From NCBI RefSeq assembly GCF_000012365.1, contig NC_007650.1, positions 2,046,001 through 2,110,000 on the forward strand: a stretch of DNA of 64,000 nucleotides. The letters run 5' to 3'. The notes under the pieces are model-generated. The model was not told where the DNA came from, did no database searches, and saw nothing but the letters and a program-made list of their open reading frames with translations. Below are positions 17,146 to 24,056 of this stretch, piece after piece. Position numbers and translations under genes: made by a program. Source of the stretch: Burkholderia thailandensis E264. Lineage in GTDB: Bacteria > Pseudomonadota > Gammaproteobacteria > Burkholderiales > Burkholderiaceae. Within the stretch, counting starts at the first letter, position 1, and every line of letters begins with the position of its first letter.

Positions 17146-17909
17146 CGGCGGGCGCCCAAGAGCTGCTGCACCAGCGGCGATGGCTCGGGTATGGCGGCAA
17201 GCTGGATCGACATATCCTCCTGCGTCACACAGTAACTTCGGATGTAGCTCGCCAAGACCGCGTAGCGGGTGCGGCGCGACCGGTTCGGCCTCGAGGTGTG
17301 CCACCATGCGCCATCCGCAATGACGGCGCTACCCGGTGAACCGGTGAGAATTGTTGCGTCATCACACCAATCCCGGCCCATGTCGGGCAAGTGGCCTCGC
17401 CGATGGCTGCCGGCGATGCCGGCAGTGCCTCCATTCTCTTCCGTGAACGCGTCGATCATCCAGATCACCTGGCCGCTGAGCGGGAACACCGGATAAGGCT
17501 GCTGCATCGTCCAGTATGGGTAGTCCGCATGCCAATACTGCTCGGTGCTGCCGGGCAACAGGGCGTTGGCCGTCATGGTGGAGCACACCATGTCGTCGCC
17601 CAGCTGGCGGCGCCAAATCGCAAGCACCAAAGGATGGCAGAGCAGTTCGCTGAAAATTGCGTCCTTGATTAGCAGGTGGAGGATGCGCTGGTGACCCGAC
17701 GGTTGCAGGTTACGATGCCGTTCAAGACGTTGTAGCTTGGTCAGGATGCCCCGGACGCGATAGGTGAACTCGCGTGGCAACAGCGACTCGATGACACAAA
17801 AACCGGTCTCGCGCACCTGCTCCAGTACGTTGTCGATGACCTCTGCCGACGGGGCGTCAAAGCTGCCGGGATGACCCGCGCCCAATGCACCTGCTTTGCG
17901 TCTTGACAT
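17115..17909 (-). CDS. PhyH-type Fe(II)/2-oxoglutarate dioxygenase
   Basis: A 264-aa protein of the phytanoyl-CoA dioxygenase superfamily. The iron-binding triad is visible: H127-x-D129 in YWHADYPYW and H204 in DGAWWHTSRPN, with an Arg-rich 2-oxoglutarate-binding stretch shortly after (RRTRYAVLASY). Members hydroxylate or desaturate small molecules and natural products using Fe(II), O2 and 2-oxoglutarate. Here the likely substrate is the island's peptide or a residue in it, inferred from context. It is the second gene of a two-gene minus-strand unit, 15 bp after a second oxygenase, and its end overlaps the end of the TfuA-YcaO gene by 31 bp. Confidence 0.88.
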   Translation of the reverse strand: MSRRKAGALGAGHPGSFDAPSAEVIDNVLEQVRETGFCVIESLLPREFTYRVRGILTKLQRLERHRNLQPSGHQRILHLLIKDAIFSELLCHPLVLAIWRRQLGDDMVCSTMTANALLPGSTEQYWHADYPYWTMQQPYPVFPLSGQVIWMIDAFTEENGGTAGIAGSHRRGHLPDMGRDWCDDATILTGSPGSAVIADGAWWHTSRPNRSRRTRYAVLASYIRSYCVTQEDMSIQLAAIPEPSPLVQQLLGARRYVPTRGFPY

Positions 17910-17924
17910 TTTCTTCCACCATTC

Positions 17925-18557
17925 TTATTTCAGCCGCGGTCCAGCAATCCATGCAACCAACACACGGCGCACTCCGGCCACCACCGGTGTCACGCGGTGT
18001 TCGACAAAAGATGGCAAGCAGATGATGCTTCCTCGGTGACGCGGCGCGACCGCAATCGAGGAACCGAAGACCTCCAGATCGCCGCCTTCGTATTCGTGCG
18101 GCTCGCTCAATTGGACAATAACAGTGAGCTTGCGGGGCGCCTCTTCCGACTCATGGCTGTAGTCGTTATGCCAGTGAAAGTGGCCAAAGCCCGCGTGGTA
18201 CTCGACATAGTGCGGCATTCGTGTAATGCCTGAAACCGTCAGGTGGTAATGTCGACGAGTCGCGTCGAGCGCGGCATCCCACACCAGGCGATAAACATGC
18301 AGTGTGCGCTTCTCGCATGGAATCATGCGCACGACTCCGACGCGGTGGTCGACGAGGACGTCCTGCCCCACAACCGTCGGGCACTCAGGCGGGAAAGAAC
18401 GTCCCAACTCGCATAAGCGTTCGCAGCGTGACGCCGGGAGCGGTCTCGAGCACACCACAAAGCCCAAGTGCGCATGCGTGCCGCCATGAATCGCCACCGT
18501 ACGCGCCGGGATGCGCCGTCGCATCGAGTTTGAAGGGGGAGTCCAAAAATCGTTCAT
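17925..18557 (-). CDS. Prolyl-4-hydroxylase/PKHD-like Fe(II)/2-oxoglutarate oxygenase
   Basis: A 210-aa protein whose second half is a 2OG-Fe(II) oxygenase core: H130-x-D132 in FHWHNDYSH, EYEGGDLEVFG, then H187 in SFVEHRVTPV and the 2-oxoglutarate Arg in VAGVRRVLVAWI. This order (G-G-D-L-E then H-x-V-x-P-V-x-x-G-x-R) is that of the P4Hc/PiuC group, which hydroxylates Pro, Lys or other residues. The N-terminal half has no recognised domain. It is divergent from the radical SAM gene across a 146-bp promoter region and probably co-transcribed with the PhyH gene. The ATG at 18557 has a weak ribosome binding site; Met12 is an alternative. Confidence 0.85.
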   Translation of the reverse strand: MNDFWTPPSNSMRRRIPARTVAIHGGTHAHLGFVVCSRPLPASRCERLCELGRSFPPECPTVVGQDVLVDHRVGVVRMIPCEKRTLHVYRLVWDAALDATRRHYHLTVSGITRMPHYVEYHAGFGHFHWHNDYSHESEEAPRKLTVIVQLSEPHEYEGGDLEVFGSSIAVAPRHRGSIICLPSFVEHRVTPVVAGVRRVLVAWIAGPRLK

Positions 18558-18642
18558 GACGGCTCATCGTCTTTGTGATTGCGCATCGCAGCCATTCATC
18601 CATCCAAGCCGGCGTAAGAGACTTTACCCGGGTCACTGTTCC

Positions 18643-18670
18643 TTGACTTTCAGCATATATCATCCATTAT
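18643..18670 (+). promoter_or_regulatory. Predicted sigma-70 promoter of the radical SAM/precursor operon
   Basis: TTGACT (18643-18648) and CATTAT (18665-18670) are spaced 16 bp, about 33 bp before the radical SAM start codon at 18704, which has AGGGG in front. The AT-rich 18640-18675 stretch stands out locally. The same 146-bp gap must also hold the promoter of the divergent oxygenase pair. Confidence 0.55.
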
Positions 18671-18703
18671 TAGGCTCGTTGCCCATATCGAGGGGAATGC
18701 GCC

Positions 18704-20254
18704 ATGCGGTCGATATCCGCTGGCGACGAGCATATCGTCGCCCGTATTCCGGTCAGCATGCTACGACTTGAGCGACGCCTGGCGCCGTTCAATAGTTACG
18801 CGCCCCCCGATCCAAACGGCTTGGCTCCCTCCATCATCGAAGGAAAGCGCGAGCTAGATCGACTGACGCTCAACGAACTGAGCGGCGTGTCGGACGCTTG
18901 TCGACGGGCGGCGCCTGCGTCCCAAACCGACGATGGCCGCTATTTCATCTCGCGTAGCAGTGCGTTGCCTTTGCCTCCGATCCTTTCCCATCGCGCGCTC
19001 GGCGGCGTCCATCTTTGGATCGGCGTCGAGGAGGGCATCGCCATCGTGCTCGACGACAATGAGCATGCGTTGTTTCTGCAGTTGCGCGACGGCACCACGC
19101 TATCGCAACTCGCGGACACCCTTCGGCAAAGCACGCCCGAGCGGGACGGATGGGCCGTCATTTACGCGCTGATCGGGCGGCTTGCCGTTTCGGGCTTCAT
19201 TCGTGGCATCGACGGGTATACCGACCGGTGGCTCCCCAGTCCCGGCCGCTTTATGCGGCTCCATTTGACGCAGCGCTGCAACCTGACTTGCGTGCACTGC
19301 TACGCGGATTCGAGCCCGTACGTGACGTCCGAGGGCGAGATCTCCGTGGACCGCTGGAGCCGGCTCATCGATGAGTTTGCCGACGCCGGCGGCGAGCGGG
19401 TGTTGTTCACCGGCGGCGAGGCCCTTATCTACAAGGGCTGCGACCTGCTGATCCGGAAGGCTCACGAACGCGCGCTCGACGTCACGCTTTTTTCGAACGG
19501 CCTGCTCATCGATCGATACCTCGATCTCATTCGAGCATGCGTGGACCAGGTGCAAATCAGCATCGACGGCCCCGATGCACAGACCAACGACGCGATCCGG
19601 GGGCCGGGCAGCTTCGCACGTGCCAAGCAAGCGGTGGACACCCTAATCGCGGCGGGCGTGCGCGTGCGCATCAGTATGGTCGTGATGGCAAGCAACCTTG
19701 CCGCGATGCAACGCGATTTCGTTCGTTTTGCCTCTCAGTGGCCGCGTGGCGCGGTCGAGTTCCGGCTCGGCTACGGCGTCGCCCACCACGGGCGCGGCGA
19801 GGAACTCGGAGATCCGTTAGGAATCGATGATGTCCGTCCCGTCGTCGACGCATTGCTCGAAGCTGTCGAGGGCGACGGCGGCCCGCGCATCGCCCGCAGC
19901 ACGAAAGGCTGCGGCTATGCCGAGCAGATCGTCGTTGCGCACGACGGCACGGTGCATCCTTGTCACCTACTGGACGGCGCGGTCACGCACATCGACAAGC
20001 AGTCCATCCCAGACCTTATTCAACTGCTGCAGCAAACGTCCCACGATTACGACGTGGATCATACGGTGGGCTGCAATCGCTGCGATATCCGCAACCTTTG
20101 TGGTGGAACCTGCCGCATCCTAAACGGCAAGACTACCGGCAACCGCCGCATCGCAAACTGCACTGCCTCGGACAAGCTGCACCGACTGCACAATTTGGTC
20201 GAAACGTTCTCACAGACACAAACGCCCCAGGCGCTTGCGCACGAATGGGAATAG
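18704..20254 (+). CDS. Radical SAM/SPASM peptide-modifying enzyme with N-terminal RRE
   Basis: A 516-aa enzyme. Residues about 100-168 look like a PqqD-type RiPP recognition element (VHLWIGVEEGIAIVLDDN, then a winged-helix pattern ending AVSGFI). The radical SAM core follows with the CxxxCxxC cluster C192-NLT-C196-VH-C199, then FTGGEALIYKG and QISIDGP. The C-terminus is a SPASM domain holding auxiliary iron-sulfur clusters: GCGYAE, VHPCHLLDG, VGCNRCDIRNLCGGTC and a last Cys in IANCTAS. Such enzymes form thioether, C-C or other crosslinks, epimerise, or excise residues in precursor peptides. The precursor gene follows 54 bp downstream, strongly suggesting it as substrate. The exact chemistry cannot be read from sequence. 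Confidence 0.92.
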   Translation: MRSISAGDEHIVARIPVSMLRLERRLAPFNSYAPPDPNGLAPSIIEGKRELDRLTLNELSGVSDACRRAAPASQTDDGRYFISRSSALPLPPILSHRALGGVHLWIGVEEGIAIVLDDNEHALFLQLRDGTTLSQLADTLRQSTPERDGWAVIYALIGRLAVSGFIRGIDGYTDRWLPSPGRFMRLHLTQRCNLTCVHCYADSSPYVTSEGEISVDRWSRLIDEFADAGGERVLFTGGEALIYKGCDLLIRKAHERALDVTLFSNGLLIDRYLDLIRACVDQVQISIDGPDAQTNDAIRGPGSFARAKQAVDTLIAAGVRVRISMVVMASNLAAMQRDFVRFASQWPRGAVEFRLGYGVAHHGRGEELGDPLGIDDVRPVVDALLEAVEGDGGPRIARSTKGCGYAEQIVVAHDGTVHPCHLLDGAVTHIDKQSIPDLIQLLQQTSHDYDVDHTVGCNRCDIRNLCGGTCRILNGKTTGNRRIANCTASDKLHRLHNLVETFSQTQTPQALAHEWE

Positions 20255-20308
20255 GATCGACGCATTTCCCCGAGGTCTTTCCAAGCCAATAACCAAGGAG
20301 AAATCGCA

Positions 20309-20626
20309 ATGGCAACCAGAAAGACGGCAGGTGGCGCGGCCAAGAAGACCGCAGCCAAGAAAGTGGCGAGCAAAACCGCGGCCAAGAAATCCGCGGCGAA
20401 GGCCGCAGCGGCGCCGCAGGGACATATGTTGTCCGTGCACCTGGATGCCGGTTTGGGTGAGCTGCCGGGAAAGGTCAAGCTGCCCTCAGGCACGGTTAAA
20501 CCGGGCAAAGATGACGGTATCGTGATCGACGTGCAGAAGCTGGCCAAGCAACTCATCCGAGACCAGCGTTCGCGCCTGGTTTCCAGCATGGGTTGCATCT
20601 CGAACCCTGGAGGCCCCGGCTGTTGA
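20309..20626 (+). CDS. Predicted RiPP precursor peptide with histone-H1-like N-terminal tail
   Basis: A 105-aa peptide preceded by a perfect AAGGAG. Residues 1-37 are almost only Ala, Lys, Thr and Ser with repeated AAKK/KTAAKK motifs, like a histone H1 or AlgP tail. Residues about 38-90 look like a leader, with LSVHLDAGLGELPGKVKLPSG and a predicted helix IVIDVQKLAKQLIRDQRSRL. The C-terminus is VSSMGCISNPGGPGC, rich in Gly and Pro with two Cys, the second being the last residue. This is the likely core. It lies between two radical SAM enzymes, the usual place of a precursor, and its stop overlaps the probable TTG start of the next gene. No similar characterised peptide comes to mind, so the precursor role is inferred from size, composition and position. 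Confidence 0.8.
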   Translation: MATRKTAGGAAKKTAAKKVASKTAAKKSAAKAAAAPQGHMLSVHLDAGLGELPGKVKLPSGTVKPGKDDGIVIDVQKLAKQLIRDQRSRLVSSMGCISNPGGPGC

Positions 20627-22563
20627 CTGCGGCTTCGGGAGGCGGCGCTTCCCCCGAGCGGCCATCACGCAAAGTCCTGCTCATATCGCCACCTTGGCGA
20701 CTGGGCAATTGGCCGTCGCTCGCGCTCGGCACGCTCAAGTCGCACCTGCGTCGACACGGCATCGATGTCGACACGCGTCATTTGCACTTTGATGTGGCCG
20801 TGCGCCTTGGCTGGTCGCGTTATCAGGAGATCGCTTCCGGCTGGGAGCTCGGGGAAGCGTTGTACTTTGCATTGGATGCCCCTGACGAGGCCGATGCCAT
20901 CCTGGCGCGAAGTGCGAAGGCTATGCGTGCGAATGGTCAGGCGTTGCACGCTGCGTGGGCCGAGCGTCCGTTGCTCGACGAGGTCGAGATGGCCACGCTC
21001 GGCGCCTTGGGCAATTTGGATTTGCGGCGCTACGATCTCGTCGGGTTTTCCGTGGGCGCCTTGCAGCTCGCCGCTTCGGTTTTCCTAGGACACTTGTTCA
21101 AGTGTCGTGCGCCGCACCTGAGAGTGATATTCGGTGGTGGCAGCGTGCTCGGAGAGCCGGGGCTGCGCTTGCTACAGCAGTTGCCCTGGCTCGACGCAGT
21201 CGTGGACGGGGAAGGTGAGCTGGCGATGGCTGCGCTTTCGTCGATACCAAATTGGGATGACGCGGAGCTTGAAGCCGTGCCCAATCTTTATTACCGGCGC
21301 GCAGACGGCTCTGTCGCACGCACCGTCACTCGCGTGCTGGCCACGCTCGACGATACGTTGCCCCCCGACATGGGCGAGTTCTACTCAGCCGCGCGCGCGG
21401 CGGGCTTCCCGGCCGCGGAGCTGATCTTGCCGGTGGAGGCCTCGCGGGGCTGCCATTGGGAGCACCGTAAGACCGACGGCCAGCTTCGCGGATGCACGTT
21501 CTGCGGCTTGTATCGCAATTCTCCGAATTACCGCGAGCGGCACCTTGATACCGTGATGGCGCACATCCGCGATGGTGTTCATCGTTCGCGCACTCTGGCG
21601 CTTGGCTTTGTGGATGCCTACTTGCCAAGCGCCTACGCGAAGGCGCTGCTGCGCCGCCTCGCGTCCGAGCCTTTGGACGTGACGCTCTTTTGTGAAATGC
21701 GCTGCGACCTTGATGCGGAAACTGCAGCCTTGCTCGCCGCAGCCGGCGCGCGCCACGTTCAGTTGGGCGTAGAAGCCTTCGATACAAAACTGCTCTCGCA
21801 GATGGCCAAAGGCGTCCGGATGATCGACAACGTCTCCTCGATCAAGGTCTGCGAGGAATTCGGTGTGCCCTACCAGTACAATCTCATTACCTATTTTCCG
21901 GGCGCCGACAGGCGTGCGGTGGACCGTATGGCGAACTTGCTGCCCGCTCTCGCCGGTTTCAAACCGCCGTCACTGGCGCGCTTCTATCTCGATCGCAGCA
22001 GCCGCATCTTCGCCGACTGGCAGCGAGATGAGCTTGCCGCTCGCAACGTCGACCATTCGCCTCTGCCCTTCCTGCCATCGGCGCTCGCGGCAGCGCGAAT
22101 CACTCAGGTGGTGCCCTTCGATACGCTCGATAGGGATGCTCTATGCGAAGAGTGGGCCGCCGTCGAACGCGAAGTCACGCGTTGGCGCACGCGGCATCAG
22201 CAGGCGCAGGCCGAAGGCGTGGTACAACTACTGAGCTGGCGCGACGCCGGCAGCGCCCTGATTGTGTCGGACGAACGCGGGGACGAACCGCTCGCGATCG
22301 AACTCGAAGGCGTTGCACGCGAAGTCCTTTTGGCTTGCGACCGGCTCGTACGCAAGCGCGATTTGTGCGAGCGTGTGCGTGGACTCGACGAGTCTACGTT
22401 GCATACGGTGCTTCAGCGCCTAAACGATCAAAAGCTCGTGGTACAAGAGGGGGCCTGGGTTATTGCGCTTCCGGTGCGTGCGCGCCTTCCGAACGGCGCA
22501 GCGCGCGAGCGGGCCGCTAGCGGTATGCGGCAGGCGAAAACCATCCACATCGCGCCCGTATGA
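20623..22563 (+). CDS. B12-type radical SAM RiPP maturase (RiPP maturation radical SAM protein 1-like)
   Basis: About 646 aa if the TTG at 20623 is used. That codon overlaps the precursor stop (TTGA) and has GGAG ten bases upstream; a TTG at 20593 is the alternative. Residues about 20-200 are a cobalamin-binding-type domain (VLLISPPWRLGNWPSLALG, FSVGALQLAA, VIFGGGSVLGEPG, DGEGE). The radical SAM cluster is C277-x13-C291-TF-C294-GL. The ending CTFCGL matches the RiPP maturase family, but the first loop appears longer than I recall for the family. Conserved stretches GVEAFDTKLLSQMAKG and YFPGAD follow, then a C-terminal PqqD/winged-helix-like domain (about 560-625). Family members methylate unactivated carbons or do related chemistry on precursors. 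Confidence 0.88.
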   Translation: MTAASGGGASPERPSRKVLLISPPWRLGNWPSLALGTLKSHLRRHGIDVDTRHLHFDVAVRLGWSRYQEIASGWELGEALYFALDAPDEADAILARSAKAMRANGQALHAAWAERPLLDEVEMATLGALGNLDLRRYDLVGFSVGALQLAASVFLGHLFKCRAPHLRVIFGGGSVLGEPGLRLLQQLPWLDAVVDGEGELAMAALSSIPNWDDAELEAVPNLYYRRADGSVARTVTRVLATLDDTLPPDMGEFYSAARAAGFPAAELILPVEASRGCHWEHRKTDGQLRGCTFCGLYRNSPNYRERHLDTVMAHIRDGVHRSRTLALGFVDAYLPSAYAKALLRRLASEPLDVTLFCEMRCDLDAETAALLAAAGARHVQLGVEAFDTKLLSQMAKGVRMIDNVSSIKVCEEFGVPYQYNLITYFPGADRRAVDRMANLLPALAGFKPPSLARFYLDRSSRIFADWQRDELAARNVDHSPLPFLPSALAAARITQVVPFDTLDRDALCEEWAAVEREVTRWRTRHQQAQAEGVVQLLSWRDAGSALIVSDERGDEPLAIELEGVAREVLLACDRLVRKRDLCERVRGLDESTLHTVLQRLNDQKLVVQEGAWVIALPVRARLPNGAARERAASGMRQAKTIHIAPV

Positions 22564-23753
22564 GCGAACTGACGTTGGCGGCGCTGCTATCGCCGATCAC
22601 GGTGGACGCGTTCATGGAACGTTATTGGGGACGCAAACCGCTGATCGTGCGGCGCCAAGCGCCGCACCTGTATGCGTGCTTGCCCGACAGCGAGGAATTC
22701 GCTTTTCTGCTTCATTCGCTGACAGATCCGGAACGCGGCTGGTTCAGCATTGTCAACGGCGTTGCGCGCCCACCGTCGGACAGTCTGCTGACACAGGAGG
22801 GATTACTTAATCTGTCCGAGGTCTACGCGGCATATCGCGACGGCAACAGCCTTCTGATGAACCAGGTCCAACGACGCCATCGAGAAACCGCTATGTTGTG
22901 TCGGCGCATCGAGTCTGCACTCAGCGCACACGGTATTGCGCTTGCGCGCCATATCGGCGCGAACGGCTACCTTTCGCCTCCGTCGTCGCAAGGCTTCAAT
23001 ATTCACTATGATCCGCACGACGTGCTCATCCTGCAGATTGAGGGCCGCAAGCATTGGCGCCTCTATGGACGCCATGTAGCTTGGCCGACGCAGCCACCCG
23101 CCACGCCGATACCGCCCGAGGAAGCGGGCTCGCCCCGGCGCGAGTTCGTATTGTCGCCGGGCGAGCTCGTCTACATTCCACGAGGCGTTCTGCACGACGC
23201 CAACACGACTGACTCGCGCTCACTGCACCTGACGCTTAGTATCGAGACATTGACGTGGACCGATCTGCTCATCGAAGCCATGTCCGACAACCCCGCGTTC
23301 CGCCGCAATCTGCCGGTCTGTCCGCCCTTTGGCAAGCGCATCGGCGACGAAGCCCGCGCCGAGTTGACTCGGTTGACTGCCTCCCTCAACAACCCGCGCG
23401 CGCTACGACGCGCCCTGGCGGCCATGTCAGGGCGCCTGCTCGGCAACTTAGACCCACTGCCGAACGGCGGCTTTGCGGAGGTCGACGGGCTCCACCTGAT
23501 CGAGCCGAAGACGTGGCTGAGCCTTGCGCCCGGCACCTTCGGCCACGTCGAAGTAAACGGCGACGAGGCTATTCTGCATCTGCCGGGCAGCGCATTGCGT
23601 GCCGCACGTGAGATGGCCAAAGCCTTTTACTACCTTTTGCGCGCGCGACGCGTGCGAGCCTGCGACCTGCCGGTGTCGGCCAGCGAGGCGGACAAGCTCA
23701 CCTTCGTACGCAAACTGGTTCAAATGGGCTTTCTTGTCAAGGCATCGGAATGA
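22560..23753 (+). CDS. JmjC-like cupin oxygenase (ROXA/RIOX type)
   Basis: A 397-aa protein of the Cupin_4/JmjC group. The metal-binding triad is H149-x-D151 (NIHYDPHDVLILQIEGRKHW) and H212 (IPRGVLHDANT). The N-terminal EFMERYWGRKPLI-like segment is also typical of this group, here FMERYWGRKPLIVRR. Residues about 330-397 form a C-terminal winged-helix-like domain, normal for ribosomal oxygenases. Known relatives hydroxylate Arg or His of ribosomal proteins with Fe(II) and 2-oxoglutarate. Here the gene is translationally coupled (ATGA overlap) to the B12 maturase, so the substrate is presumably the island's peptide, though a ribosomal substrate cannot be excluded. Confidence 0.88.
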   Translation: MSELTLAALLSPITVDAFMERYWGRKPLIVRRQAPHLYACLPDSEEFAFLLHSLTDPERGWFSIVNGVARPPSDSLLTQEGLLNLSEVYAAYRDGNSLLMNQVQRRHRETAMLCRRIESALSAHGIALARHIGANGYLSPPSSQGFNIHYDPHDVLILQIEGRKHWRLYGRHVAWPTQPPATPIPPEEAGSPRREFVLSPGELVYIPRGVLHDANTTDSRSLHLTLSIETLTWTDLLIEAMSDNPAFRRNLPVCPPFGKRIGDEARAELTRLTASLNNPRALRRALAAMSGRLLGNLDPLPNGGFAEVDGLHLIEPKTWLSLAPGTFGHVEVNGDEAILHLPGSALRAAREMAKAFYYLLRARRVRACDLPVSASEADKLTFVRKLVQMGFLVKASE

Positions 23754-24043
23754 AGACCACCCCACTCCCCAACGTGACCGTGAAAATCGCCGACGCGTTG
23801 CGCACACGCACGTTAGGCGCATCCCAAGTGCATACGCAGGCTTGCTCCGTGCGGCAGGCATTGAACAAGCTGGCTGAATCGGATCCAGAGCTCGCGCGCC
23901 GACTCTTCTCCTCGGACGGGACTCTGCGCCGAACGGTCGTCGTTTGCGTTGATGGACAAGACATCCGGTTGCGGCAAGGGCTGGATACCGCGCTTGGGGA
24001 CAACGCCGAGGTGGTGCTGGTGGCGGCCATCTCCGGCGGATGA
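23750..24043 (+). CDS. MoaD/ThiS-like ubiquitin-fold sulfur carrier
   Basis: A 97-aa beta-grasp protein. It has an N-terminal strand VTVKIADALR, a helix SVRQALNKLAESDPELARRL, strands RTVVVCVDGQDI and DNAEVVLVAAISGG, and ends exactly in Gly-Gly at residues 96-97, the hallmark of carriers adenylated and thiocarboxylated at the C-terminus. MoaD, ThiS and CysO deliver sulfur this way. Its start overlaps the cupin gene stop (ATGA), so it belongs to the same operon. No E1-like activating enzyme or desulfurase is seen in the window, so it would borrow housekeeping MoeB/ThiF. The natural inference is that it gives sulfur to the TfuA-YcaO protein or to another step on the peptide. Confidence 0.85.
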   Translation: MKTTPLPNVTVKIADALRTRTLGASQVHTQACSVRQALNKLAESDPELARRLFSSDGTLRRTVVVCVDGQDIRLRQGLDTALGDNAEVVLVAAISGG

Positions 24044-24056
24044 GCGCATCATTGCC

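Noticed and set aside
18385..18663. A 92-residue minus-strand frame beginning MIYAESQG upstream of the P4H-like gene
   Set aside because: It overlaps the better-supported oxygenase in another frame and shows no domain.
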